Of a DNA stretch of 64,000 nucleotides, positions 11,007-22,141 are shown one piece after another; position 1 is the stretch's first letter, and each line of letters begins with the position of its first letter. Position numbers and translations under genes: made by a program. Source of the DNA: Orobanche coerulescens. Taxonomy: Eukaryota > Streptophyta > Magnoliopsida > Lamiales > Orobanchaceae. The stretch covers positions 104,560,501-104,624,500 of the forward strand of contig CM065815.1 in the NCBI GenBank assembly GCA_033398695.1, read 5' to 3'. The notes below the pieces were generated by a model. That model searched no databases. It was not told where the DNA came from and worked only from the letters and a program-made list of their open reading frames with translations.

Positions 11007-12035
11007 GCTTCACCACCATTTTTCACTCGTAAACCATGTGAGGAGCTCGAAAGTTCATCAACGTGAACCATCCAATCGGTTGAGAAACCCCCAAAGGTAG
11101 AACTTAATCAGCTGCCCAATCATTTGAAGTATGCATTTTTGGGGCCAGATAATTCCGTACCTGTCATTCTTTCTGCCACTTTGGCGGTTGATCAAGAGAA
11201 TATGCTATTAGGAGTATTGAGGGAATACAAATCTGCCTTGGGATGGTCTGTTGCGGATATCAAGGGAATTAGAACTTCCATTTATATGCACCGGATTTTA
11301 ATAGAGGAGGACTACAACCATTCTGTGGAGCATCAATGTCGGTTAAATCCGAATATGAAAGAGGTGGTAAAAGTTGAGGTTTTAAAACTCTTCGACGCAG
11401 GTATGATCTTTCCTATTTCCGACAGTAAGTGGGTAAGTCCTGTTCAACTAGTGTCAAAGAAAGGTGGGATAACTGTTATTCAAAATGATAATAATGAATT
11501 AATTTCCACTAGAATTATTACAGAGTGGCGTATGTGTATAGATTACAGAAAATTAAATAAAGCCAATGTAAAATACCATTTTCCTTTACCGTTTATTAAA
11601 TGTTGGATAGATTGGCTGGACATGAGTTTTACTGTTTTCTTGATGGTTATTATGGGTAGAATCAGATTTATATATCCCCAGAAGACCAAGAAAGGCGACG
11701 TTTACATGTCCTTACGGCATTTTTGCTTACCGGCGCATGCCTTTTGGTTTATGTAATGCACCAGCCACTTTTCAAAGGTGTATGAAGGCTATTTTTTTTG
11801 ACATGGTAGAGCATTGTATTGAAATCGTTATGGATGAATTTTTTGTTTTTTGTGATTCGTTTGATCTATGTTTGCAGAATTTAAAGAATGTCCTGAAAAG
11901 ATGCGAAGAGACAAATCTTATGTTAAATTAGGAGAAATGCCACTTTATGGTCCAGGAAGGCATTGTGCTGGGCCATCGCATATCCACTCATGGGTTGAAG
12001 TCTATCGTGCAAAAATGAAACGATTGAGAAAATGC
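11007..12035 (+). pseudogene. Athila reverse transcriptase, inactive
   Basis: The first part (11124-11756) has EVLKLFDAGMIFPISDSKWVSP and WRMCIDYRKLNKANVKYHFP, the standard fingers motifs. A frameshifted segment then leads to MPFGLCNAPATFQRCM at 11737. The catalytic box reads IVMDEFFVF near 11825-11850: the second Asp of the YXDD-type site is Glu, and the block is further degraded. The next frame (about 11930-12035) has shifts and stops. The enzyme cannot have been active in this form. Confidence 0.8.
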
Positions 12036-12620
12036 CTTCGCCTACTTCAGTAAAGGGGGTGAGGAGTTTTTTGGGACACGCCGGGTTCTACTGTCGTTTT
12101 ATTAAAGATTTTTCGAAGATCACGAAGCCTTTATGTAATTTGCTCGTGAAAGATGTCCTATTTAATTTTAATGAGTTATGTAAAGAAAGTTCCGATCTCT
12201 TCAAGAAGGCTCTAAGCACCACTCCTATTATAGTCACCCCAGACTGGAACTTGCCGTTTGAATTGATGTGCGGCGCTAGCGATTTTGCCATTGGAGCAGT
12301 TTTGGGACAGCGACGGGGAACAGTATTTCATGTCGTATATTATGCAAGCCGAACCTTCGACGCGCCCAAAGAAATTATGCCATGACAGAGAAAGAACTAT
12401 TAGCCATGAATTTTGCTTTTGATAAATTCCAAGCTTATCTGTTGGGGACAAAAGTGGTCGTGTGGAATGACCATTCGGCTATCAAGTACCTTCTAGAAAA
12501 GAAAGATGCTAAACCGAGATTGATTAGATGGGTGCTTTTCCTACAAGAGTTCAATTTGCAGATACGAGATAAGAAAGGGACTGAAAATATCATTGCATAT
12601 CATCTCTCATGTTAGAAAAT
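12036..12620 (+). pseudogene. Athila RNase H region
   Basis: Frames 12032-12385 and 12382-12615 cover the connection and RNase H. Visible blocks are VRSFLGHAGFYCRFIKDFSK, the [19 protein letters not shown] start with the first catalytic Asp, and [20 protein letters not shown] with its Glu. The motif [14 protein letters not shown] follows (normally TDHSA; Thr is Asn here). The two frames are offset at the sequence around CCATGACAG, a single-base lesion. Confidence 0.75.
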
Positions 12621-13829
12621 CCATTGGAGAAAGCAGAGAATCATCCACCAATTGTAGAAAATTTCCCGGATGAGCAGCTCTACAAGCTGGGGTCACAACA
12701 AGCACCTTGGTATGCTGATTTAGTAAATTATCTAGCAAGCAATGTGATTCCCTCTGAGTTTAGTCAGCAACAAAAAAAGAAGTTGATCTCTGATGCAAAA
12801 TACTATTTATGGGATGAGCCGTTTCTGTTCAAAAGGTGCTCTGATCAAATGATTCGTCATTGTATTCCTGACGAAGAAATATCTACTATTTTATATCATT
12901 GTCACTCTTCCCAATATGGCGGTCATTTTGGCGGGGTTCAGAATGCTTCTAAGGTTTTACAATCTGGTTTGTATTGGACAACTCTATTTAATGATGCTCA
13001 TGCCTTTGTGTCTGCCTGCGATCAGTGTTAGAGGACTGGGAACATTTCGAGACGGCATGAAATGCCATTGAACACTATTTTAGAGCTGGAATTATTTGAC
13101 ATGTGGGAGATCGATTTTATGGGCCCATTTCCACCATCTCATAAGAATCTTTTTATTTGGTGGCAATAGATTACGTATCGGAATGGGTGGAAGCTATTGC
13201 ATCACCGACAAATGATTCGAGCGTCGTTGTAAAATTTTTAAAAAAGTATATTTTTAACCATTTTGGGACACCTCGAGCCATAATAAGCGATGGAGGAAAG
13301 CATTTTTGCAACAAATTTCTTGATCCCGTCTTGGCCAAGTATGGAGTCACACATCGAGTGGAAACCGGTTATCACCCGCAAACGAGCGGGCAAGTGGAAA
13401 TTTCTAACAATGAGCTCAAGTGGATTTTAGAGAAAACAGTGAACTCCTCTAGAAGAGACTGGTCACTCAAGCTCGATGATGCTTTGTGGGCATATCATAC
13501 TGCTTATAAAACCCCTATAGGTATGTCACCTTATAGATTGGTTTTCGGTAAGGCATGTCATTTGCTAGTCGAAATGGAGCATAGCGCATATTGGGCTATT
13601 AAGAAGCTTAATTTTGATCTCAAGGCGGCTGGGGAAAGAAAGTGGTTGCAATTGAGTGATTTGGAGGAACTACGGCATGATGCTTATGAAAACGCCGAGC
13701 TCTACAAATAATGTACTAAGGAATGGCATGATAAGCGGATCTTGCATAGAGAATTTGCTCCGGGACAACAAGTACTATTTAATTCTCTTCTAAAGTTGTT
13801 TTCCCGGAAAGCTGAAATCGAGGTGGTTG
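12609..13829 (+). pseudogene. Athila integrase, N-terminal and core part (interrupted by CACTA)
   Basis: The zinc-binding domain (12609-13031) shows H...H spacing (CHSSQYGGHFGG) and C..C (SACDQC), followed by a TAG at 13029-13031 replacing an expected Gln. The catalytic core continues at about 13100-13711, with first Asp in MWEIDFMGPF (about 13101-13130). The second is in [10 protein letters not shown] and the third, Glu, in [13 protein letters not shown]. The frame reaches 13829, where the CACTA transposon cuts it. The C-terminal part resumes at 29954. Confidence 0.85.
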
Positions 13830-14110
13830 CACTACGCCATAGATGGCCTACAACAACCCTGAAACTGTGTCACCATAGACCTGATTTAGTGTTGCCTTAG
13901 CCCCAAAAAGGGCAAAGGTAACACCAAAAGTGTGTTGTGTTCTCAGCAGTTGCCTTTGACCACAAAGGCAACATGCGAACTGCCTAAGGTAACACCCTAT
14001 TCTCATGTTACCATAGGAGCCTATGGCAACATACTTGGCACCCTATTGCAACATTTTATCTGTGTTGCAATAGACGTTATAATTTAATAAAATAGATACC
14101 AAATTGTGTA
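13830..14110. repeat. CACTA left terminus and subterminal repeats
   Basis: The terminal repeat is followed by a cluster of short words in both orientations: TGTTGCCTTAG, GGTAACACC, GGCAACATGCG, TGTTACCATAG, GGCAACATAC and TTGCAACA. In characterised CACTA elements such subterminal repeats bind the transposase. Here that role is inferred from position and density. Confidence 0.75.
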
Positions 14111-14461
14111 GGGCATACCTGTGGGGCCCATATTGTGGAAACGTCGTTAATGCAATACCAGATAATAACAACTGCAACCCGATGTGTATTAAAAAATATT
14201 AACCAATTTTAACACATTAACTACCTATTGCAACACCTCAAATGAACAGAATAAAAATATAGCATTTAAATATTGCATTTCCATTACAAATATAGCATTT
14301 AAATATTGCATTTCCCATAAAAAAACAATTCTTCATCATTAACCTAACTATACTAAAATCAACAAGTACATCAATACACCAAAAACATCAACCAATCCAT
14401 TACATCAACCAAATAGACAAATGAATGAAAATTGTTCAAAAGAAAAGAACATGGATGACAT
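14111..14461. other. AT-rich non-coding stretch of CACTA
   Basis: No gene is seen. A short direct repeat of AAATATAGCATTTAAATATTGCATT-like sequence occurs at about 14255-14310. This is probably the 3' untranslated part of the transposase-type transcript whose stop is at 14462. Confidence 0.4.
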
Positions 14462-14667
14462 CTAAGAGCTAGGGCCTCCTGTAACTGGAGTGTCATATTC
14501 TTGCGTAATTGGAGTGCCATCTTCTCGTTTGTCACCAGAAAGTGTTGCACCAATATCAATTTTCAAGTCAGGGTTGGCTTCACCTAATTTTTTTCAGAAC
14601 CCATGTCAGGTTGTGCTGGACCTTCTGATTCACCTTGGCATCCATTTCATCATTGACCCTGCCATGT
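14462..14667 (-). pseudogene. CACTA transposase-type C-terminal exon (Ptta/En/Spm-like), frameshifted
   Basis: A splice acceptor GTTTCAG precedes 14667. The minus-strand exon reads through MDAKVNQKVQHNLTWVLKK, then a one-base frameshift near 14590, then EANPDLKIDIGATLSGDK and a TAG at 14462. The pattern matches the last exon of the second CACTA at 63480-63858 (KVNLKVQKNLTW...EANPGLKIDLG), so both belong to one family. It resembles the C-terminal part of plant En/Spm-type transposase-associated proteins. That family name is from memory of such tails and is less sure than the homology between the two copies. Confidence 0.6.
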
Positions 14668-14851
14668 CTGAAACAAGTGCACAGACACAATGTGAATTAC
14701 TGAATATAAACTAGACACCACAAAAGTGTTTTTCTAAATGAACATGACCCTACTAGTCAAACAAACATCAGTGTACGTTTCACTATCAAACTGGATATAA
14801 GAAACAATGGAGAACCTGCAACAGCTGTATCTACAAATTAAGCAAGTATAC
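14668..14851. other. Intron-like sequence between CACTA exon and kinesin exons
   Basis: It is bounded on the minus strand by donor AAG|GTATAC at 14852/14851 and acceptor TTTCAG at 14668. If used, splicing would join the last captured kinesin exon to the transposase-type exon. Confidence 0.4.
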
Positions 14852-15949
14852 CTTATCAGATTTAGTGTCTATCTCATCCATGGATTTTGCACTTTGAATT
14901 GATTCAAGTTGCATAATCAGTCTATCCCTTTCCACCTGACCCAGGATTGATTAGATTAATACAACGGAAGGTAGTGTTACCACAAACTCCAACATTTTCT
15001 TTGAGCAAATAAGTTTGATTAGAATAGAAATGAACCTGGGCATCAAGCAATGATATTTTGTGCTTAAGTATCTGCAATCCGAGATATGTAGAGATATCAA
15101 AAACAGAATAAAGAATGCAAACCAAAACGATACATATCATGGTATATGTGGACCCTCAAGTTTGAAGGTTGAAACAAACTAAGCATCCGATTAGTGAGCA
15201 TTTTTATACTTTCATTTCTTTAGCTGGGGCACCGGAGACCGCGCGGAAGTAAAGTAACTCTACTTGCAGTTGTTCAATTTGACTTTGCATCCTTTGCGAC
15301 TGAGCTGCCGCTGGATTACGGTTGATCTACAAATTTAAAAATGAGCAGAAATTCAGAAAAAAAGTGCATTTATCATCTTGTATATTTATAACAATTAGAA
15401 ACTAAATACGTCTACAACTTCATGCTTACAATTGCTTTATTCTGAATGTTTCGTGCACGGTTTGGGCATTCATGTCTGCAGGGCTAATACATGCTGCATA
15501 AATAAAAAATAATAATTATCAAAGAATAGACTAAGTAATTATCAAAGAGTAGCCTATATATCACAAAGATAATTACAAAGACACTCGTGTTTTCTAGCAA
15601 TAAATGAGACAATATGTAAAAGCATACCGATCATGATTGTTTTGCTATTTCCGCCAAGGGAATCCTGTACAGATGAAGTACTGATTAGCAAATAAAAGCA
15701 AATGATAGTACCAAAATGAAATTGATTGTCCCATAATTTTCAATCGAGATATGATATTAAAGTAGCAAAAGTCTTCTTGTGAAAAAAACGAGTAGCAGAA
15801 AACTTGAAGATACTGTTAACTTGCCTGTAGTATCCGTGTTAACTTGCTGTCACGGTAAGGAACATGGCCACCTTCTTTTCGCTTCTTGTCATCTCCTAAG
15901 GCACTGATGACATTACCAAGAGCCAACAACCCCTTATTTATGTGAATAC
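14852..15949 (-). pseudogene. Captured kinesin-4 gene fragment, six exons
   Basis: Kinesin-4 is a plus-end microtubule motor; the exons cover the end of the motor domain and start of the stalk. Minus-strand exons: 15825-15949 ([30 protein letters not shown]), 15628-15664 (DSLGGNSKTIMI), 15430-15493 (CISPADMNA, then NRARNIQNKAI in another frame), 15210-15326 (QRMQSQIEQLQVELLYF), 15036-15071 (LKHKISLLDAQ) and 14852-14935 (VERDRLIMQLES). Introns have AG acceptors; the first donor is GC rather than GT. In the third exon about ten family codons between NA and NRARN are missing and the frame shifts. The N-terminal motor with the P-loop is absent. Retained introns show DNA-level capture, not retroposition. 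It cannot encode a working motor. Confidence 0.88.
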
Positions 15950-16883
15950 CTAGATCACAGGAAAGCGGAAGGTAGAAAGATTAATTAGTCTTCCAAAACC
16001 GAAGAACAAAAAAAGTAAGATATACATCAAGCTTAGATATTCTCATCTGGATGAAAAATAACTAAGCAGTGAACAATATTCTACAGAGCAAACACAGAAA
16101 AATAAGAATAAAACAGAATTTCAAAGCTCAATCATGGGTCCTGGGGGTCAATCAAAAGGAAACACAAAATATTTTACTCTTATATAAAAGATAAGTATAT
16201 AATCCACTCCTACTAATTGTAAATTATATACTCTAACACATGTATGCCTTGTCCCTCCACTTCCCTTAAAATTTTAAGGATACATCTATAAAATTTTGAA
16301 AAATAGAAATAAAGGTCACCAGGTGCGTAAGAAAAAAAGAAGAATCATATAAAGGTTACTATAAAACTAACTTCAAACTAAGCATACTTGAAAATTTACA
16401 TAGGCTAAGAACATAAGTTTGTAGGAGGCAGTTCGTACTCTATTACACCCGCTTCCCTCACGGTTAAGAATGTCACAGGGATGAAGTACAAGCTAATATA
16501 TCAAAAATGGACAAGGTTGAAATGATCCATACTGTTAAAGATTAGCCAAGGTTAACTTCACATTGTAAGGATAAGAATGCTACATGAGCACAACAAGAGA
16601 TAATAATAGATATTCACCTCCAGTTCTTAGTTTGGGCATTTAAACACAAGCCTCATGAAGAAAAAGAAAAGAAAAATACAGGATCAGCTAACTTGATCAA
16701 ACCAATAAATAGTCATGGTACTTATTCAACCTTGCGAGAAATCATAAACATGATAGTAAAGTACACGACTTCAAGGTCTGATAGATTACTCATACGTTCT
16801 CAATAATACTGACGAAAATTCTTGTAGTTCATCTTAGCCCTCAAAACTCAAAATCCACTTTTCAGAAATTGGAACCTTTACCT
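15950..16883. other. Non-coding CACTA interior upstream of kinesin exons
   Basis: AT-rich sequence with no recognisable exon. It may be captured kinesin intron or other filler. It ends with TACCT at 16879-16883, the target duplication of the Tat insertion. Confidence 0.4.
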
Positions 16884-17846
16884 TGTTGTTACCCAAAATA
16901 TTATCCGAAGATAGTGTTGCTGGAATGATCGAGTAACCAACAAGTACGGGAGCACGTCCGTGAGAAATTAAATGGCACAAGATTTGTCGGGGTTGTTAAT
17001 CCCGGGCTTGAATGCTCTCGCGAGATTTTATTAATAAGTATACTGTTGAGTACAGATATTAATGTTAGAATCTATCACAAAGAGTGTAAAGAATTCTAGT
17101 TTTCTAAGCTGTGGAGCGTATAGAATGCCGGAAGAATCAGATATGGAGTTCTGTGAATTCTTGCTATGGATGTTCTATGTGTGAGAATGTCTTTCTCTTT
17201 TCTCTCTCTTGTTTTATGTGTTTTCGAAGCCCTTATTCTGTGTTATGGACCTTCTATTTATAGCAGACCAAGTTCCTGGGGGCCCCCCTGCGATCGCAGG
17301 CGATCGTCGTTATTTATATTATAATAAGACGGCCGATCGTCTCGTCGCGTGGGGCTTTTCCCTTAAAGTCCGCGGTTTATTCTTGGCGGCATTTGTGCGT
17401 CTGACGGGGAACTCGCATGCGTCCTGAGCCGCTGTCACCCACCTTTTCGGCGGTACTGTTGGTAGGTGAGGTAGGTGACAGACTGTGAGCACAGGTCTTG
17501 TCTGTCAGCACCTTTCGCAGGTCTGCGGCCCTGTTGGTAGGTGAAGTAGGTGACAGGCTGTGGGCACCGATCTTGTCTGTCAGTACCTTTTGAGATCTGC
17601 ACGCGGGTCCCAGCCCGATATTTGGGCTTTGATGACCTTTGACGGATGTTGGATTAATACGTGGCACGAGACGATCGCCAATCAACAAAAGACGATCGCC
17701 AATCAACAAAAGACGATCGGCAATCAACAAAAGGCGATCACCGTGGGTGCCAAGTTCAGGGTGTTTGCCCCGAGCATATCTCTTATGGGAGACTTCCCGA
17801 CTGCTATGACGATCACCTTCGAGGCGTGTTTAAATGCCGCACAACA
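16884..17846 (-). repeat. Tat 3' LTR (left copy)
   Basis: The copy is nearly identical to 28053-29024 except for scattered substitutions, small indels and one patch near 17385-17400. Both have three tandem 21-bp units starting ACGATCGCCAATCAACAAAA (17671-17733 here) and many CGATCG palindromes. A minus-strand TATAAATAA (about 17308-17325) may be the promoter. The ORFs crossing it have no domains and are not genes. Confidence 0.92.
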
Positions 17847-17862
17847 ATTGCCCCCCAGCTCG
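17847..17862 (-). promoter_or_regulatory. Tat polypurine tract
   Basis: On the minus strand, GAGCTGGGGGGCAAT ends immediately before the 3' LTR start (TGTTGT...). Its position and purine content fit the plus-strand primer of reverse transcription. Confidence 0.75.
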
Positions 17863-18345
17863 GCTCGATGTTGAAAACACGGGGTGAGGTGGCACTTTTG
17901 GCGATCGCCAATGTTTTAGACGACCGGGCGATCTGATTTCAAATTTGGACGATCTCCTTTTGCGCTGGGAGCGGCGGGAAAAGAAAAGTGGGCTCTCGAA
18001 ACAATGCAAGGACACGCGTCGCGTTTCTATTGAGGGAGCCCGACGGTTCGTCAGACTTTGTCGATTCGCGTGCCCTCGAAAAGACGCGTACGCGGGACTC
18101 GAGGGCCGCATTTATTGCGTTCCCCAACTGTCGGTTGCATCCCAGCCCTCAGACTTTCGCCTATTTGCACAGAGACCCCCGCCTCCATCTATAAAAGGGG
18201 CTAGGGCTACTCCAATTTCATATTTTACGCGTCCTTGCCTTCCTGCTGAAGCTCTGCAAAAATTTCCGTAGCTTGTTGTGCCGACCGTCTTCCTTTGTTT
18301 AGGTAAGAAACCCAATTTTTCTTTCTCCCTTAATTTTTTGAGAAT
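17863..18345 (+). promoter_or_regulatory. Promoter and leader of the antisense Tat gene
   Basis: A TATA box CTATAAAAGGGG lies at 18189-18200, about 155 nt before the ATG at 18346, followed by a pyrimidine-rich leader. A consensus-like TTTAG|GTAAG occurs at 18301/18302, but any intron before the ATG would be only about 40 nt, so I do not call one. This suggests the antisense gene has its own promoter, independent of the LTRs. Confidence 0.55.
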
Positions 18346-21056
18346 ATGTCGGGAGGATCTAAGGTCTTCGAGGTCGGAAGCACTTCTGCCGCCACGGCTT
18401 CGCCGGACCGGGAGGAAATTCCTGTGGGAATCCCCGTGGAAACGGCCGCAGAGGCTATTCGTGCGGGGATTGCACCCGCAGAGCTTGAGGAGCTTTTCAA
18501 AGAGGCCGTAGTGGCGGGCTCTGCGGCGGCGGAGGAGCGAGATGCGTCGCCGGTGGAGGAAGACGAACTGATGCGTTTGTCTTGGGAAAAAGATAGCGTC
18601 TCCGGCCCCGTCTATACGACTTTTGCTAAACTTATGGAGGGGATTTCCGGGCCCTGTCCGGAGTTTGATTTCGAAGCTTACTCCGCCGCTGATCCCTACG
18701 TACATGTGAAGCGGACGGAGTTTCGGGCTGCTGAACCGTCTCAATGGACTCTTGGTCAGATTCGGAGCTCGGCGACCTGGAAGGACATGACCCGCTGGAG
18801 GGCCAAATATCATATCCCCTCTGATGTGTCTTTGCACGTGCCCTCCGAGAACGAACGTGCCGACTAGCCTCCCGAGGGTATGGTCGCCATCAACGAAGTG
18901 ACCCTGGCTGCCGGACTGCGGTTTCCCTTGCCGTTCGCCGTTTCGTATCTGCTGATCGCCTGGAATTTGGCGCCTCTTCAGTTGACGCCGAACGCCTGGC
19001 TGCAGATTATCAGCACATTGACATTATTTGGCGGTCACAGGTTGTTTCGCTTGCCTTCTGCGCTGGAGATGAATTATCTTTTTAAGCTGACTGTGCAGAA
19101 GGGATCGATCGGCGGGTACCATATCCAAGGTCGCCAGGGTAGGGTGGTTATCAGGGTGCCGAGCAAGACTTGGGGCGACCTGAAAAAGTGGTGCTGGGTT
19201 GGTGGCGCATGGAGGTCGGCATCGAGCGAACTGCCGGAGGAGGAGTTGGATATCCCTACCAATTTTCAGGAGAGGAATCCAAGTAAGGGTTTCCTTTCTC
19301 CCTTTATTTGGATACTCCTTGGACTGATCTAATTTATTTCCCTTTTTGCAGGATCCCTTGTTCCATCGATCGACGATCTCCCCTTTGATTTCTCGATCGT
19401 CTGGGAGCGGATTCGAACATTGCCGGTTTCCTATAAAGATGTTCAATCAGTCAGCCACGAATCTCATCGGTTGGGAGCTCGACTGTTTCGCTTCCCTCGC
19501 CACCTGAAGGCACCTGGTATGACTTTTCATCCACTTTTTTCTGCGAGGCGATCGTCTCCAAGAGGTCGCCATGTTTACGTAAGTGTCTAACTTGTTTTAG
19601 TTTCTTCTTTGGTAGAGATTTATTTTCCCCGTATCACCGAGCTACCGCAGGAGATCGCCATGTCTAATCCCGGTTTTCTCGGTCGCCTTCATCTGGGAAA
19701 GAAAACGGGTCGCGTTGCTGCAACGTCGTCTCGCCCTGCCCCTGGGGTGAGGCCCGTTTCGGTGCCGGTCACCGAACCGGAATCTCAAGGTGAGGAACAA
19801 CTCCAGCGCAACCGCAAGAGGCGGAGGCCGGAGGCGTCCCTTCCGTCGGCTGAGGCGGATTTAGCTATTCTGGAGCCGCCGATCGCCGCTCCCCCCATTT
19901 CTTCTGTTCCGATGGCGGAGGGGTCTGGTCCCAGGCCATCGGCGTCCAGCTCCAGGTCCTCTGCCAACTACTTGCAAAGGACGGCGATCGCTGACGCCGA
20001 GACTCCTCTGGGAAAGCCCTTTTTCGGCCGTGATCCAGAGCTGGTCAACAGGTGAGAATGGTTTGAACCTTCCGAGCTAAGCGTTCTGAGTAAGGTTTAA
20101 GCTAACTCCTTGGTTTCCTTGGTTTGCGCTGCAGGGTTCGTCTTGCCGATCCGGATGTTGCTCCCATGGTGCTGGACTTTATGTCGAGCAAGGCTCCGCA
20201 ACAATCTCTCGACGTCCCTGCTTACGTTCGCCAGGCTATCACCTCTTTGCCCAAGGCTTGGACGACCGACCTCGATGCGATCGCTCGTCGGCGATCTGGA
20301 GACGCCATGCAGGCGACCGTTGCCCTGGCTCTTCAGACGGCGACGATGGCCGTCCAAGGTGCAAGGGATTTTGAGGGGCGACCCTCCACTGCTCATCTCC
20401 ATCGCGACCTCGAGGCCGCCCAGAACAAAAATATCGAGGATGCCAACCGGATCCGGGCTATGGAGAAGGAGTATGAGGAGACGGCCAAAAGGGCTAAGCA
20501 GTATGTGGATCGATTGATGCAGGAGCTGAGCCGCTCCAAGGAGGCTGCCGATCGGTCCCGTGATGAGGAGAAAGAAACTCGCCAGAAGCTTGCGGCGTCG
20601 CAGGAGGAGGCGGCCGGACTGAAGGCGATGGTTGATCGGCTCAGCGGTGAGCTGGACGTGGCGAGGAAGGAGCTGGAGAAGGCCCAAGGTGAGAATGCCG
20701 CCAAGGTTGTCGAGCTGGCGGAGGCTGAGAAAATGGCCGCGGAGTTGAAGGGCCAACTGAAGGCGATCGAGACCGATCCCTACCAAAGTGTGGCGCTCGC
20801 CGGTGAGTTCGCCTATTACTTGGCCTATGCTGACGCTGTCCGAGCCGCAAAAAGGGTAGGGATCGAGATCGGTCCCCTGATGGAGAGCTTCAAATCCTAT
20901 GTCCTCGAGCATCCTCTGCACCCGGAGTTCTCCTTTCCGATCCTTGACTTAGCCGACTTCGGGATCGACTTGAGTTGGTATACGGGTAAACTCATTCATC
21001 CCGAGGCCGAAGCCGATCCGCAACCCGAGGGCGAAGACCAGCAGGCGGGGCCTTGA
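18346..21056 (+). pseudogene. Antisense spliced accessory gene of Tat element (putative gypsy-type transposon domain plus coiled coil)
   Basis: Four exons fit: 18346-19282, 19352-19516, 19616-20051 (or from 19601, also in frame) and 20135-21056. All introns are GT-AG, and the reading phase is kept across every junction, giving about 819 codons with one in-frame TAG at 18865-18867. Just after that stop comes PPEGMVAINEVTLAAGLRFP...LTPNAW, a block typical of the Pfam family 'putative gypsy type transposon' (PF04195-like). The C-terminal exon is a long heptad-rich coiled coil (about 20380-20790), then a conserved-looking tail. Function is unknown; a structural or binding role is only a guess. 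The coiled coil makes an ORF on the opposite strand that is not real. Confidence 0.8.
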
Positions 21057-22141
21057 GAGGCATTTCTGTAGATCCTCCAGCACTTTGTACTTTTCGTTTT
21101 CCTTTTGTAATGCCTTCGGGCCCCGTAATGTACTAAACTTGCGTTATGAATAAAATGTTCTTCTTTTCATACGATCGCCTTTGAATGTTTGCGTGCAACT
21201 TTTACAAGTATGTGTATGATTGCTTTCGACATTTTGTTCATCCGATCGATTGTCTGAGTGTTGAAAGTATTGATATGTTTTGAATCGGAATTCTTACTTG
21301 TAATTTTTGTTGGACGACTTCGATCGTCCTGCGCGTGTTTGAGCGAATGTGTTTGAGTGAGGCCGATCGTGTGTGGTTCCTTTTGTTCGATCGTATTTGG
21401 GATTAGCCCGACCCATCTCTGCCCCCTTGTTTTTGTTTACTTATTGTAAGTAAGGAAACAAAAACTAGGTTGTCCGGTGGGCTATCTTCAGTTTCGTCGG
21501 TTCTAAAGACTTATGTATGGTTGGGGTGTTCGATGGATCGACCTCCCTTATCGTGTCTTTTTGTGCGAGGGATGTTGTGTATCCCGCGACTCACTTTTTG
21601 TGAGGGTCCTCCGTTAGACTACGCCTGCCTTGTGTTAAAACGAAAGGTGGGCGATCTTGGTCTGGAGGAAACCTTGCGCGGGGCGTCGTCGGTTTATTCG
21701 ACTCCACGCCCGCGGCTTGTCAGCTCTGCTTCCACCTCGGCTCGCCATGAAGATGGCGACCCTCGACGGTGTACGTTGAGACGGGGGTAGTGGCACGTCG
21801 CATTATCCGGGTTCACCAAGTTAGATGATGAACCATCGAGGGAGGGCGATCGTGTCCACTGATTAGTTTTGGAGGGTCCTTCGGCTACGCCGGCCTCGTA
21901 TTCAAACGAAGGGCGGGCGATCTAAGCTCGAAGGAACCTTGCATGGGCGAAGCTGTTGGTTCCATCGACCTCCAGTGCCATGGCTGTATTGTTTTCTACC
22001 TCGGATTGTCATTCTTGAACGACGATCCTCGACGGTATGTAATATGCTAGTGGGGCGATCGCCAGAATAGATGGGATAGAGAACAAAAATATTTCATTAT
22101 GTTCCTTGTACATTTGGCAGTTGAAAATGAATACAAAGTTA
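21057..22141. other. Region between antisense gene and pol, with a two-copy imperfect direct repeat
   Basis: Downstream of the antisense gene a plant-like polyadenylation signal AATAAAATG is at 21148-21156. A block beginning GAGGGTCCTCCG near 21602, with CTACGCCTGCC and GGGCGATCT, recurs from about 21872 as GGAGGGTCCTTCGG with CTACGCCGGCC and GGGCGATCT; each copy is about 170 bp. No gene is seen; the plus frame at 21470-21790 lies in the repeat. Confidence 0.6.

Noticed and set aside
14852..15949. A functional host kinesin gene
   Set aside because: Only the end of the motor and start of the stalk are present, one exon is internally deleted with a frameshift, and the fragment lies inside CACTA termini.
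17290..17320. GCGATCGC motif as a sign of cyanobacterial (HIP1) DNA
   Set aside because: The motif lies within a plant LTR retrotransposon with clear LTRs, target duplication and Tat pol.
17377..17730. Minus-strand ORF with repeated DRLLLIG peptide
   Set aside because: The repeat is the triple 21-bp unit (a multiple of three) of the Tat LTR, which opens frames by chance.
17671..17733. Possible CRISPR-like array of 21-bp repeats
   Set aside because: The units are directly abutting without spacers, lie inside an LTR, and the DNA is plant nuclear.
18112..18837. Minus-strand ORF of 241 codons near the Tat left LTR
   Set aside because: It overlaps the promoter and first exon of the spliced plus-strand gene and has no recognisable domain; the plus-strand gene has introns with matching phases.
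20097..20921. Long minus-strand ORF (274 codons) opposite the antisense Tat gene
   Set aside because: It is the mirror of the coiled-coil exon at 20135-21056, whose codon bias opens the opposite frame. No domain.
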